A stretch of 64,000 nucleotides of DNA from an uncultured Ruegeria sp. (lineage in GTDB: Bacteria > Pseudomonadota > Alphaproteobacteria > Rhodobacterales > Rhodobacteraceae), in NCBI RefSeq assembly GCF_947500045.1, contig NZ_CANMQQ010000009.1, positions 1 through 64,000 on the forward strand, read 5' to 3'. Each line of letters opens with the position of its first letter. The first letter of the stretch is position 1. This document shows positions 9,351-18,059 of the stretch, piece after piece. The translations under genes were made by a program, and so were the position numbers. The notes under the pieces are model-generated. The model did not search any database, was not told the origin of the DNA, and worked only from the letters and a program-made list of their open reading frames with translations.

Positions 9351-10853
9351 ATGGAACTGAAAAACAGCATGACCAGCAACGCCTTGAACTGGAAAACTTC
9401 GCTTCCCTATTTCATCACTGCACTGGTGATTTTCGTCGTGTGGGCATGGCATCTGAATGACCTCGGGGTCGGCCACATCTATCATTATGATGAATTCTAC
9501 ACCTATGACCGCAGTACAGGGTTCGCCAGAAATGACGACTGGCTGGCGGTGTATTCCAACAATGCGCCCAGTTTGAAAAAGCCGCCCATGCAATATTGGA
9601 TGTCGGCGCTGCTGATGGAATTCGGGGTTGCGGACATTCTGGCCTTGCGATTGCCTTCGATGATTTTTGCGCTGGGTGTTCTGTTGGCGACTGCGGTGCT
9701 GGCGCGGGTCATGATCCCGCTAAGCCCTTGGGCCATGTTGCCCCCGGTTCTGATGGTGGCCAGTTCGCTGCAGTTCTGGCAACACGCCACCTCTGCGATG
9801 CTGGATATGGGGGCTGTATTTTTCTCGACCCTCAGCATCGCGGCATTGATCGCGGCGTTTGAAAGGCCAAAATACTGGCCCCTATTTGGTGCAACCATCG
9901 TTTTGGCCGCGTTACAGAAAAGCCCGACACCGCTGGCCTTTCTTGCATTGGCCTTTCTGACACTGAAGATAACCCGAAAATGGCAACCCGAACCGCCGAT
10001 CGAAATCTGGCGAAACAAAAAGTTTCGGCGGATGCTGGCGATATCGGTCCCGCTGGCCTTTGCCTGGCCGATACTGCAGGAACTCCGCTTTCTTTTTGAT
10101 GGCTCGCTGGATGGCAACATCAAGGGCGAGATGCTGGACCGTTTTCGCCCGTCGCTCAGCGACCGGGGCTTGGGAAAACTCTATGATCTGATCCTCACGG
10201 GTGAGCCGTGGCTCCGTTTGATCGGCTTTGTCGGCCTTTGCGCGCTTCCCTTCCTGCAGAAACGCCCCAAGCTGTACGTTGCGACCGGAATAGCGGTATT
10301 TTTTGTCATCATGATGTGGGCTGCATCGGGCAAAGTATATGCAAGATACACGTTGCTTATCCTCCCGATGTTGATGGTTGGGGCAACAGGCCTGCTGTTT
10401 TCCGTCAAACGCCTGCAATGGGTTGGAATGGGCGTTGCGCTGGTCTTGTGCTTCTTCGCGGGCGGGCCGCTCAAAGATCGTGTGGCCACGGATCTTGGCC
10501 AGGGTCGCGTGCGTCTGGGTGTGCCTGAATCAGAACTCCTGAAGCCGCTTGGAGACATGCTGCAGCCTGATGAAACACTGCTGATCTGTGCAAGTGACCG
10601 AAAAATGCGGGTTCCGCCTGGTGCGGCGTCAGTTTATGCCTCAAACGGTCAGCGCTTCATTTACCTGCGCAGGCTGGAATTGCAGCGGTATCTGGAAAAA
10701 TTCGACTACACGACTGGCCCGCTGCGGGGTCTTTGCACGATAGCCGAGCTTGAGCAGCTTGCGCCCGAACTTGATGGGCTTTCGACAGAACCAACAGCGG
10801 TCGAAGGTCTTGTCTACTGGTCGGCAACCGGGGTCAAAGTCGTTTCGGAATAG
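9351..10853 (+). CDS. GT39/ArnT-like polyprenyl-sugar glycosyltransferase
   Basis: A roughly 500-residue integral membrane protein with many hydrophobic helices. An early periplasmic loop contains YHYDEFYTYDRS and SLKKPPMQYW, as in GT39/ArnT-type transferases, where an acidic residue in this loop is catalytic and the following K-P-P segment is conserved. Such enzymes move a sugar from a polyprenyl phosphate onto lipid A, protein or another acceptor. Downstream on the same strand lie a GT2 dolichyl-phosphate-mannose-synthase-like gene and a LABNTN protein, a recurrent partnership. The start is uncertain: ATG 9351 or 9369, neither with a clear Shine-Dalgarno. Confidence 0.8.
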   Translation: MELKNSMTSNALNWKTSLPYFITALVIFVVWAWHLNDLGVGHIYHYDEFYTYDRSTGFARNDDWLAVYSNNAPSLKKPPMQYWMSALLMEFGVADILALRLPSMIFALGVLLATAVLARVMIPLSPWAMLPPVLMVASSLQFWQHATSAMLDMGAVFFSTLSIAALIAAFERPKYWPLFGATIVLAALQKSPTPLAFLALAFLTLKITRKWQPEPPIEIWRNKKFRRMLAISVPLAFAWPILQELRFLFDGSLDGNIKGEMLDRFRPSLSDRGLGKLYDLILTGEPWLRLIGFVGLCALPFLQKRPKLYVATGIAVFFVIMMWAASGKVYARYTLLILPMLMVGATGLLFSVKRLQWVGMGVALVLCFFAGGPLKDRVATDLGQGRVRLGVPESELLKPLGDMLQPDETLLICASDRKMRVPPGAASVYASNGQRFIYLRRLELQRYLEKFDYTTGPLRGLCTIAELEQLAPELDGLSTEPTAVEGLVYWSATGVKVVSE

Positions 10854-11054
10854 ACATGTTGGCGCAGGCTTTGGTGGACGGTTGATATCGATCCGCTTGT
10901 CACAGCCAGTGCACGGCGTCCGAACCGATTGTCGGGCTGCGCAGGGGTTCCGCAAAGTTGCGCTGATCATTGGCTTTCCTTGCGGTCGCCACTTGAATTT
11001 TTACTGACGATCAATCAAAAGCCCATGTGACTGACTCAACAAGAGTTTATTTCA

Positions 11055-11816
11055 ATGCGTGCAGAATCCGATGCCAGTGCTGATAGCCGACCCGCTGTTT
11101 CGGTTGTGATTCCGATGCACAATGAACAGGGTGCGGTGCCCGATCTTGTGAAAGGGATCTGTGACGCGGCATCCGACCTGCCCGAATTTGAGATCATCGC
11201 GGTGGATGATGGGTCGACCGACGGAACCTATGAGGCGCTTAAGGCAATGCAGGCGGATTGCCCGCAGTTGCGCATTCTCCAGCATAAAACGGCCGGGGGT
11301 CAAAGCGCGGCGGTGCATTCTGGGGTCAAGGCTGCGCGGGCAGATATCTGCTGTACGCTTGACGGGGACGGGCAGAACCCTCCGGCAGAGCTGCCAAAGA
11401 TTTGGGCCCCTCTGGTCTCGGGCGGTGATGCGAGTGTCGGTCTTGTGGCGGGACAACGGGTTGGCCGGAAAGATACCGCGTCAAAAAAGCTCGCCTCGCG
11501 TTTTGCGAATGCCTTGCGCGGCTGGATGCTGAAGGACGGCACCCGTGATACGGGTTGCGGGTTCAAAGCGTTTCGAACGCAAGCCTTTCTTGATCTTCCA
11601 TTTTTCAACCATATGCACCGATATCTGCCAGCGCTTTTCAAAGCCTACGGTTGGAATGTGGCGCTGGTTGACGTGGCGCATCAGCAGCGTATGACAGGCC
11701 AGTCAAAATACACCAATTTCGGGCGGGCTATTGTTGGCATTTGGGATCTGTTCGGCGTCGTCTGGCTGACCCGACGCGCCAAATCCGTTTCGGCAACCGA
11801 GGCGAATCGGCCGTGA
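11055..11816 (+). CDS. GT2 glycosyltransferase, polyprenyl-phosphate sugar synthase type
   Basis: A 253-residue soluble or peripheral GT-A enzyme of family 2 related to DPM1/ArnC. Motifs are VVIPMHNEQGAV, the nucleotide-binding AVDDGSTDGT, the DxD-containing LDGDGQNPP, and RDTGCGFKAFR. It should load a nucleotide sugar onto a polyprenyl phosphate for the GT39 protein encoded upstream. Its stop overlaps the GTG start of the LABNTN gene (GTGA), so the two are translationally coupled. A gap of about 200 bp separates it from the GT39 gene. Confidence 0.85.
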   Translation: MRAESDASADSRPAVSVVIPMHNEQGAVPDLVKGICDAASDLPEFEIIAVDDGSTDGTYEALKAMQADCPQLRILQHKTAGGQSAAVHSGVKAARADICCTLDGDGQNPPAELPKIWAPLVSGGDASVGLVAGQRVGRKDTASKKLASRFANALRGWMLKDGTRDTGCGFKAFRTQAFLDLPFFNHMHRYLPALFKAYGWNVALVDVAHQQRMTGQSKYTNFGRAIVGIWDLFGVVWLTRRAKSVSATEANRP

Positions 11817-12112
11817 AAGAAACCATTCTCGAAATTCTGCACGTCGACAGCCCGACCGAGGCCCTGTGGGTATTCATCGGTCTGGCCGGGCAGCTGATGT
11901 TCAGCGCCCGCTTCATTGTTCAGTGGATCACGTCCGAACGCGCCAAGAAATCGGTCATACCGTTGGCGTTCTGGTATCTTTCCATAGGCGGTGGACTTAT
12001 ATTGCTCAGCTACGCGATCTATCGCCGTGATCCGGTGTTTATTTTGGGTCAGTCGATGGGTTTGTCGATCTACCTGCGCAACATCTTCCTGATCCGCGCC
12101 GAGAAGCGCTGA
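11813..12112 (+). CDS. Lipid-A-disaccharide synthase N-terminal domain (LABNTN) protein
   Basis: A 99-residue membrane protein with about three hydrophobic segments, matching the LABNTN family (FIGLAGQLMFSARFIVQW, then IPLAFWYLSIGGG). Members are small membrane proteins commonly encoded with GT2 and ArnT-type glycosyltransferases and are thought to help handle polyprenyl-linked sugars. The start is GTG at 11813, overlapping the GT2 stop; earlier in-frame starts would lie inside the GT2 gene. Confidence 0.8.
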   Translation: MKETILEILHVDSPTEALWVFIGLAGQLMFSARFIVQWITSERAKKSVIPLAFWYLSIGGGLILLSYAIYRRDPVFILGQSMGLSIYLRNIFLIRAEKR

Positions 12113-12284
12113 TCCGATCTAAATACGCCCAATTTGATCCTTCGCCAGACCATGTCGACCGCCCCGTTCAGCGGGGCCGCAGTTGACCGGTGGGTTGTGT
12201 GAATAACCCGTTCTTGTTTCTGAGATTTTTATGCTAGTATCGCGCGAATAGATTTTTGCATTTTGTATTCGGAGGTCGTTTCCC

Positions 12285-12920
12285 TTGCCCGACACCTCAC
12301 ACCGGCAGTTCAAACTGCGCCCCATGGAAAAGGCGGATCTTGAGATTGTGGCCCGCTGGTTTCAGGATGTTCGTGATCTTGCCCTGTTCGACAGGACCAC
12401 GCGTATTCCACAGAATCTGATGCAAACCGAACATGCGTGGGACGATGCTGTTGGTGTCTCGGGCAGGAATGAAAGATGTTGGTTCGTGATTGAAAGCGAT
12501 GATCGCGAAACTGTCGGGGTGGTCGGGCTCGAATCAATATCGCCTTTCAACCGAGATGCGGTAATTCCGGTGTTTGTCGAAAAATCTTTGCGACGTCAGG
12601 GTGTGGCCGTGCGGGCAGTTGCTCTGATGCTGGATTTTGCGTTCCAGCAATTGGGGCTGAACCGGATCACGTCGTATTATCGGTCTGACAATCTCGGCAG
12701 CCGCGATTTGATCAGTCGACTGGGCTGTCAGGTTGAAGGCACCTTAAGGCAGGCCTGGTTTGCTGACGGGCAGTTTCACGACATGGTCGTCGTCGGGATA
12801 CTGCAACAGGATTGGGCAGAACGACGGGCAGCGCTTGCACAGGAACTGGACCGTGAAATCGTAGTCAGCTTTGGCGCGACAGGCTGGTCCTGGCCGCCTG
12901 AAAGCAATGCTGACTCATGA
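12285..12920 (+). CDS. GNAT family N-acetyltransferase (RimJ/RimL-like)
   Basis: A 211-residue GCN5-related acetyltransferase. The N-terminus has FKLRPMEKADLEIVARWF. The acetyl-CoA region is around VFVEKSLRRQGVAVRAVAL, and NRITSYYRSDNLGSRDLISR is the typical late RimJ-like block. The likely start is TTG at 12285, supported by a strong GGAGGT 8 nt upstream; the first ATG is 14 codons later and cuts into the domain. The acceptor substrate is unknown. It is probably independent of the adenylate cyclase gene 69 bp downstream, because a stem-loop lies between them. Confidence 0.85.
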   Translation: MPDTSHRQFKLRPMEKADLEIVARWFQDVRDLALFDRTTRIPQNLMQTEHAWDDAVGVSGRNERCWFVIESDDRETVGVVGLESISPFNRDAVIPVFVEKSLRRQGVAVRAVALMLDFAFQQLGLNRITSYYRSDNLGSRDLISRLGCQVEGTLRQAWFADGQFHDMVVVGILQQDWAERRAALAQELDREIVVSFGATGWSWPPESNADS

Positions 12921-12957
12921 AATGACGCGAAATTTGTTTGAAACTTTGTTAAAACGC

Positions 12958-12977
12958 TCTCGTCGGCCTCGACGAGA
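12958..12977 (+). other. Stem-loop before the adenylate cyclase gene
   Basis: Perfect 8-bp stem TCTCGTCG/CGACGAGA with a GCCT loop, ending 12 nt before the GTG start of the cyclase gene. No T-run follows, so it could be either a weak terminator of the GNAT gene or a structure near the ribosome site. Confidence 0.5.
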
Positions 12978-12989
12978 CTACGCAATTGA

Positions 12990-14768
12990 GTGCTATCAGT
13001 GAAAACGACCGGTTCGGACCCATCAATTAAACAAAAGCTTGGGGCGGTGCTATTTGCCGATGTTGTCGGCTATTCCCGCCTGATGAGTGAAAATGAGATG
13101 GACACGTACAATGCGTTGAAATCTCTTCTGTCCCAACTTGAGGGCATCTGCATAAAATATCAGGGCAAGATCATCGAGGTGCGCGGTGACGGCATTCTTG
13201 CCCTTTTTGATACCGCCACCAGCGCGGTTGAATTCAGCATCGAACTGCACCGGATTGCGGCAGAGCATAATCAGACGCGGCTGGACGGTCAGCAGATCAA
13301 GTTCCGCGCAGGCGTGCACATGGGCGAAGTGCTGATGGATGAACGCGGTATCCACGGCGATAACGTCAACATCGCCGCCCGCCTGCAAGAGATTGCCGAG
13401 CCTGAGCGGGTGTATGTCAGCGCAGCCGTCTATGAGCAGATCCGCAATCGCCTGCGCTATGGCTATGAATTTCTTGGGCCAAAGCAGCTTAAAAATATCC
13501 TGTCTCCGGTAGCCACTTACTGTGTACGAACCGAGGTTGAAGGCGCCACAATGGCCGCAACCTTGCGCCCCGAAATGCAGTTGGAGGTGCTGGAACGGCC
13601 CGATATCCCTTCGGTCGCGGTGCTGCCGTTCGCCAGCCAGGGCGGGGGTGAGGATGACAGCTGGGTTGCCGAAGGGCTGACCGATGACATCATCATGAAC
13701 CTGTCGAAATTCCGGAACCTGTTCATCATTGCCCGGAATTCATCCTTCTTCTTCAAGACCCAGTCGATGTCCCCGCAAGAGGCGGCCCGGCGTCTGAATG
13801 TGCGTTATATCGCGCGCGGCAGTGTTCGTCGTTCGTCCAGCCGGATCAGGATCACCGCCGAGCTGATAGATGCAAATTCTGAGCGCACAATCTGGGGCGA
13901 AAGATTCGACCGTAAGCTCGACGATGTCTTCGATATTCTGGATGAAGTGACCGAATGCATTGTCGCGGCCACGGCGGTGATGATCGAGTCGCACGAGAAA
14001 CAGCGCATGGTGCAGTCGATACCGTCAGACCTGCAGGCCTATGGCTCTGTCCTGCAGGGGCAGCATCATATCTTCAAATACACGCGCAATGATAACCGCA
14101 AGGCGCAGCATTGCTACGAATCTGCACTGGAACGTGACGGTGGATATGCAAGGGCTGCAGCGGCCTTGTCGCGCACGCTCAACATCGATTGGCGCTATTC
14201 CTGGACCGAAGATCCGGGCAGCGCGCTGGACAAGGCGCTCTCGCTGGCCCAACGCGCCGTGGAACTCGACCCCACAGATGCGCGCGGATTTGGAGAGCTG
14301 GGCTATGTCCAGCTGTACCGGAAAGAGCATGACGCGGCGATCGAATCCTACAAGCGCGCCTTGCAGTTGAACCCCAATGACGCGGATATGCACTCTGACT
14401 ACGCCGATGCGCTGGCCCATTGGGGCGACAACGAAACCGCGATTCAACACCTGCAACAGGCGATGCGCCTGAACCCCTATTTCCCCGATCAGTACCTCTG
14501 GCATCTGGGCGGGGCCTATTACAACCTCAAGCGATATGACGATGTGATCTCTTGCGTGAACAAGATGAACAACCCCACCGAAGGACAGCGGGTGCTGGCC
14601 GCCAGCTATGCCCATAAGGGCGAACTGGATATGGCGCGTCAAATCGCCGACAAACATCGCGCGGTCCATCCGAATTTTTCCCTGTCGCGCTGGGCGAAGG
14701 TTCAACCGGATCGCCTGTCCGATGACACACAGCATTTTGTTGAGGGTCTAAAGAAGGCCGGGTTCTGA
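12990..14768 (+). CDS. Class III adenylate/guanylate cyclase with TPR domain
   Basis: A 592-residue cytosolic protein. The N-terminal class III cyclase domain (about residues 15-180) has both metal aspartates: D24 in LFADVVGYSR and D67 in VRGDGILALF. Next comes a region about residues 205-330 with SVAVLPFAS and AEGLTDDIIMNLSK, like the TolB-type middle domain common in rhizobial and roseobacter cyclases. Several tetratricopeptide repeats follow (for example AVELDPTDARGFGELGYV and ALQLNPNDADMHSDYADAL). It presumably makes cAMP under control of protein contacts. It starts at GTG 12990 (or GTG 12999). Confidence 0.9.
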   Translation: MLSVKTTGSDPSIKQKLGAVLFADVVGYSRLMSENEMDTYNALKSLLSQLEGICIKYQGKIIEVRGDGILALFDTATSAVEFSIELHRIAAEHNQTRLDGQQIKFRAGVHMGEVLMDERGIHGDNVNIAARLQEIAEPERVYVSAAVYEQIRNRLRYGYEFLGPKQLKNILSPVATYCVRTEVEGATMAATLRPEMQLEVLERPDIPSVAVLPFASQGGGEDDSWVAEGLTDDIIMNLSKFRNLFIIARNSSFFFKTQSMSPQEAARRLNVRYIARGSVRRSSSRIRITAELIDANSERTIWGERFDRKLDDVFDILDEVTECIVAATAVMIESHEKQRMVQSIPSDLQAYGSVLQGQHHIFKYTRNDNRKAQHCYESALERDGGYARAAAALSRTLNIDWRYSWTEDPGSALDKALSLAQRAVELDPTDARGFGELGYVQLYRKEHDAAIESYKRALQLNPNDADMHSDYADALAHWGDNETAIQHLQQAMRLNPYFPDQYLWHLGGAYYNLKRYDDVISCVNKMNNPTEGQRVLAASYAHKGELDMARQIADKHRAVHPNFSLSRWAKVQPDRLSDDTQHFVEGLKKAGF

Positions 14769-15074
14769 GAGCAAGAACGGCAGCAAGGCGCAGAAACCGG
14801 ACACTGCAAAATTGCAATGCATGGCGGCGTCTTGAGGCTGAAACAGCCCAAAGCGGACACGATCTTGGTGCATCCTGAGATCCATGCTTTCTGCAAGGTG
14901 GGCGGGAAGCAGACGAGCGGTGCGTGTGTGATCTCTCCAACCAAAAAATGATTGTGGTAGCCAATGGATGGTTCTTTCCTAGCGTCAATCTCGCAAGCTA
15001 GGCTAGAACCTACTTGTCGTCTTGCCTATTTCCCGCTTAGCGTGTGGAAGCATACTTATTTAGGATGATTTTTG
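14769..15074. other. Intergenic stretch upstream of the AIPR gene
   Basis: About 300 bp with no credible coding region; base composition becomes AT-richer towards the AIPR gene. It probably holds that gene's promoter. No repeat or mobile-element end was recognised. Confidence 0.6.
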
Positions 15075-16796
15075 ATGGCAATGAACCCAATTGTTCGAGC
15101 TCAGCTCAACGATTTCAAAAATGCTAACGTACACGAAAAAGGTGACGACAGTGATTTTTTCGAAGTGATGTCCATTTTTGCTGTAGAAAACGGCATTCTA
15201 GGCGAAAATATTGATCCATTTCGAGCCCACCTGAGAGGCCAAGAGTTTGGCATTGATGGGATTGCTATTAGTGTTCAAGGTACTCTGTGTGTTGACGCCG
15301 ATGAGGCCGAGTCTGTACTTTCAGTTGGAAGGAACCACGTCGGATCCTTCCATATGTATCAGTCCAAAACGTCGGACGGCCTCGACTACGGGCAGATTTC
15401 GAAGTTTCTTGATGCTGTTTATGACTTTTTCACCGACTTAGAACTTTTGAAGGGTGATCAGATCGAAGATCTGGTTGGTGCGCGCGATCAGGTATTTGCA
15501 GCCGCAACTAGGTCAAATCCGGACCTCAAGTGCTATTTCTGCACAACTGGTTCCGGGGAAATATCAGATGCAATCGGCACTCTCATTCAAAGCAACCGGT
15601 CTCGGCTAGCGGCGCTCAATGTATTTGGTTCAATCGACATTTTATGTTTGGGTGCCCGCGACATTCAGGATGCGTTCAGAGCGGCAACAAACTCATCGAA
15701 AGCATCGATTAGCTTTCCAAAAAATATGACGCTTCCAGATCACGATAACATCGAAGAAGCCTATATCGGCTATGTTACCGCAGACCAAATTTTGGAGATG
15801 GCTCTAGGTGAAGCTGATAGTCAGGGAGAGCGTCATATAAACCGCGCTCTATTCTATGACAACGTCAGAGATTTCAATCCGAACTCAGAGATAAACAAAT
15901 CAATACTTGCCGAACTTGAAGCAGGCGATCTGTCGTCTTTTGTATTCAAAAACAACGGCATTACAGTGGTTTCAAAAACCATTGCCCGGAAAGGCGATAC
16001 GTTTACTATTGAGGATTACCAAATAGTCAACGGTTGCCAAACTACAAATATCCTTGCTCAAGCGCCTGATTGTGCTAGCCAGATTAGCGTGCCGCTCAGG
16101 TTGATCGGAAGCTCTGATCCGGACTTCATTGCCAAAATCATAGTAGGAACGAACAAGCAAAATGAGGTTCGAGAAGATCAGTTTTGGGCCTTACTCCCAT
16201 TCATGAAAGACCTTGAGATATATTGCTCTGGCCAGGATGGGGATGAGAGAATTCTCATCGAACGACGGGACAATCAATATAGAGATGTCGCAATAGAGCG
16301 AACTCGGATTATGAAGCCGTCCGATCTAATGAAGATCGCAGCCGCAGCCTTCTTTTTTCAACCAAATCGCGCTGCACGCGATCATAGGGGAATCCGCAAA
16401 GAGTTTGCAGATAAGATTTTCTTGCGAGATCACAGTGTCGAACTCTATCACATGGCAGCGCTTTCCTTATACAAATTTGATTACCTTGTTCGCACATCCA
16501 AGGTGCCCCGTACTTATGTCATTTATAAGTTCTTTATCCTGTATGCTTTAGTCCGTCAGTTTTGGAACACGCCGAACCTTCTTGAGGCGAATCCAAGGCA
16601 GCGTTCTGCGGTACAAAAATCTGTTATGGCTATCATACTCGATAACGACTTGTACGCGGAGCATGTCCAGAAAGTTTCAAACCATATGGATAGTTTGATT
16701 TCTGCCGCTGGTGCGAAGACTAGGGAACAGGTTCGAGACTTTATTCGAACGGAAAGCTTCTCGGAAAGCTTCACTAATTCCTTTTTTAGGATTTAG
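15075..16796 (+). CDS. AIPR family (abortive infection-type) protein
   Basis: A 573-residue protein with the AIPR signature: FKNNGITVVS (residues 292-300) and YQIVNGCQTT (315-324), followed by VGTNKQNEVREDQFWAL. The founding family member is tied to abortive phage infection; most others are uncharacterised. The N-terminal part has GIDGIAI (D61) followed at distance by YQSK (Q96, K98), resembling the D...(E/Q)xK core of PD-(D/E)XK nucleases. The gene is visibly AT-richer than its surroundings, suggesting horizontal acquisition. The start is ATG 15075; a TTG precedes it directly. No partner restriction or toxin gene lies beside it. Confidence 0.82.
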   Translation: MAMNPIVRAQLNDFKNANVHEKGDDSDFFEVMSIFAVENGILGENIDPFRAHLRGQEFGIDGIAISVQGTLCVDADEAESVLSVGRNHVGSFHMYQSKTSDGLDYGQISKFLDAVYDFFTDLELLKGDQIEDLVGARDQVFAAATRSNPDLKCYFCTTGSGEISDAIGTLIQSNRSRLAALNVFGSIDILCLGARDIQDAFRAATNSSKASISFPKNMTLPDHDNIEEAYIGYVTADQILEMALGEADSQGERHINRALFYDNVRDFNPNSEINKSILAELEAGDLSSFVFKNNGITVVSKTIARKGDTFTIEDYQIVNGCQTTNILAQAPDCASQISVPLRLIGSSDPDFIAKIIVGTNKQNEVREDQFWALLPFMKDLEIYCSGQDGDERILIERRDNQYRDVAIERTRIMKPSDLMKIAAAAFFFQPNRAARDHRGIRKEFADKIFLRDHSVELYHMAALSLYKFDYLVRTSKVPRTYVIYKFFILYALVRQFWNTPNLLEANPRQRSAVQKSVMAIILDNDLYAEHVQKVSNHMDSLISAAGAKTREQVRDFIRTESFSESFTNSFFRI

Positions 16797-17150
16797 TTGG
16801 GAGGGGGCTCTTCGGCCATTTTCTTGAACACTATTGATGCCGATTGTCGGGAAACCCAGCATTCTGAATGCAACGAGCCACAAGCTCTTACTCGGCTAAG
16901 CCAACATAAGAGGACGTTGGTGCGAAGGTCTGCTTTGTGGTCTGTGACCGCAGCATTGACTTTGGGTGCCGGTCGTCCGCTTTGGGCTGCTAAGCAACCT
17001 TGTGCACACGCAGCTACCAGATCACTCGGCTATGTCCGGTCCGGGCTCAATGCAGGCATAAAGTCGCTGCTGTCCACACACTTGCACGTATGTGGTCAGC
17101 AACACTTGTCATATAAGGCTTAACTCAAGAGCGCCTCGTCTTAACCGGTC
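16797..17150. other. Intergenic stretch between convergent genes
   Basis: About 350 bp between the 3' ends of the AIPR gene (+) and the VSGAK-repeat gene (-). No ORF has credible protein character. It carries two similar words (GGTCTGCTTTG near 16927 and GTCCGCTTTG near 16975), possibly remnants of degraded DNA. No clear terminator hairpin was found. Confidence 0.5.
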
Positions 17151-18059
17151 CTATTCCCCGCGCGCCTTTGCACCGGACACTTTGGCACCACTGACCTTGG
17201 CGCCAGATACCTTGGCTCCGCTGACTTTCGCTCCGGATACCTTGGCCCCACTGACCTTGGCCCCGGATACCTTGGCACCGCTGACCATCGGGGCGTCGTA
17301 TTCGAAATAGACGTCCAACAGCACTTCTTCGATCTGGCCAGCCGCAATATCCATGCGGAGGGTGTAATCAGCCTGATCGTAGTTCCAGACACGAATATCG
17401 CTGGCAATCTGGTAGTCTGCAGCAGCCACGCCCGAGACCGATGGGTTCATCGGTGCGCGCGCGGTTTGCTGCGTGGTATCCTCTCCGGCTTTGTCCAGCT
17501 TGAACCCGTAGGGCAGGTTGCCGCCGGTGGCACTTTCGCCGTGGCCGTGGACCAGAAAGATCGTCGGTTCGGGCATCTCGTAATAGGTGCCATCGTAGGC
17601 GAAGCCGTAAATCCGAGCCAGCCGCGCATCGCCTCCAAGCTGGTCGCCGATAAAATTATTTACGCCGCGACCCCTCCTGCGGTCATCCTGTTCGATGAAC
17701 AGCTGATCTTTGTGGCTGTTTGCGGTCTGCTGCCAATAGGTATTTTTGAACTGGCGGCCCCGGCGAATGTAGACAAACGAGTCGTGTGAGACTTTCTTGC
17801 GCTTATCGAATTTGAACTCTCTACCGGATTTGACCACCTTGTAGATGCCTGAATGCGCGTTCGCTGATGCGCCCACCTGAACCAGAACCCGGTCGTCTTC
17901 GCGGACAACAACACCGTCGATCTTCAGGAAGGTGTTATTCAGCTCAGCTTCGGTTGCAAGCTCTTCCGCCAAACGGACCGAACGCTGTTTCAGTTTAAGA
18001 TCGCTTAACTCTCGCCCGAACAATAATACCTCGGAAAAACTGAGTAAGGACTCAGACAT
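17151..18059 (-). CDS. VSGAK-repeat protein, candidate RiPP precursor/substrate of YcaO-TfuA
   Basis: A 302-residue protein with no signal peptide or membrane segment. Residues 1-258 are non-repetitive. Within them, residues 46-75 (KIDGVVVREDDRVLVQ then SGIYKV) resemble the DGV-x-x-GDRVLV...GIY motif of phage tail-fibre-type domains, and 171-180 is HGHGESATGG. Residues 259-298 are eight perfect tandem VSGAK units, then ARGE and stop. It lies on the same strand as ycaO, tfuA and a metalloprotease gene, 136 bp after the last. It starts at ATG 18059 with GGGAGAAAG just upstream. The plain reading is a long leader plus repeated core modified by YcaO/TfuA. The alternative is a short pentapeptide-repeat coil (register AKVSG). 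Substrate role is inference. Confidence 0.6.
   Translation of the reverse strand: MSESLLSFSEVLLFGRELSDLKLKQRSVRLAEELATEAELNNTFLKIDGVVVREDDRVLVQVGASANAHSGIYKVVKSGREFKFDKRKKVSHDSFVYIRRGRQFKNTYWQQTANSHKDQLFIEQDDRRRGRGVNNFIGDQLGGDARLARIYGFAYDGTYYEMPEPTIFLVHGHGESATGGNLPYGFKLDKAGEDTTQQTARAPMNPSVSGVAAADYQIASDIRVWNYDQADYTLRMDIAAGQIEEVLLDVYFEYDAPMVSGAKVSGAKVSGAKVSGAKVSGAKVSGAKVSGAKVSGAKARGE
17166..17285 (-). repeat. Eight tandem 15-bp repeats encoding VSGAK
   Basis: Eight exact pentapeptide units at the 3' end of the gene. At DNA level the period is really 30 bp: odd units use GTC-AGY for Val-Ser and even units GTA/GTG-TCN, while third positions of Gly, Ala and Lys vary. The amino-acid sequence is invariant although codons have diverged. 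Confidence 0.95.

Noticed and set aside
16797..17123. 108-codon plus-strand ORF after the AIPR gene
   Set aside because: No start signal or protein-like composition; it begins at the AIPR stop and looks like chance.
17166..17285. Tandem 15-bp repeats as a CRISPR or minisatellite
   Set aside because: No spacers, unit too short, and the repeats are in frame at the end of a gene with an invariant peptide.
17092..17310. Plus-strand ORF reading APLTLAPDTLAP-type repeats
   Set aside because: It is the antisense shadow of the VSGAK array; it lacks a ribosome site and the sense frame has a coherent 302-aa protein.
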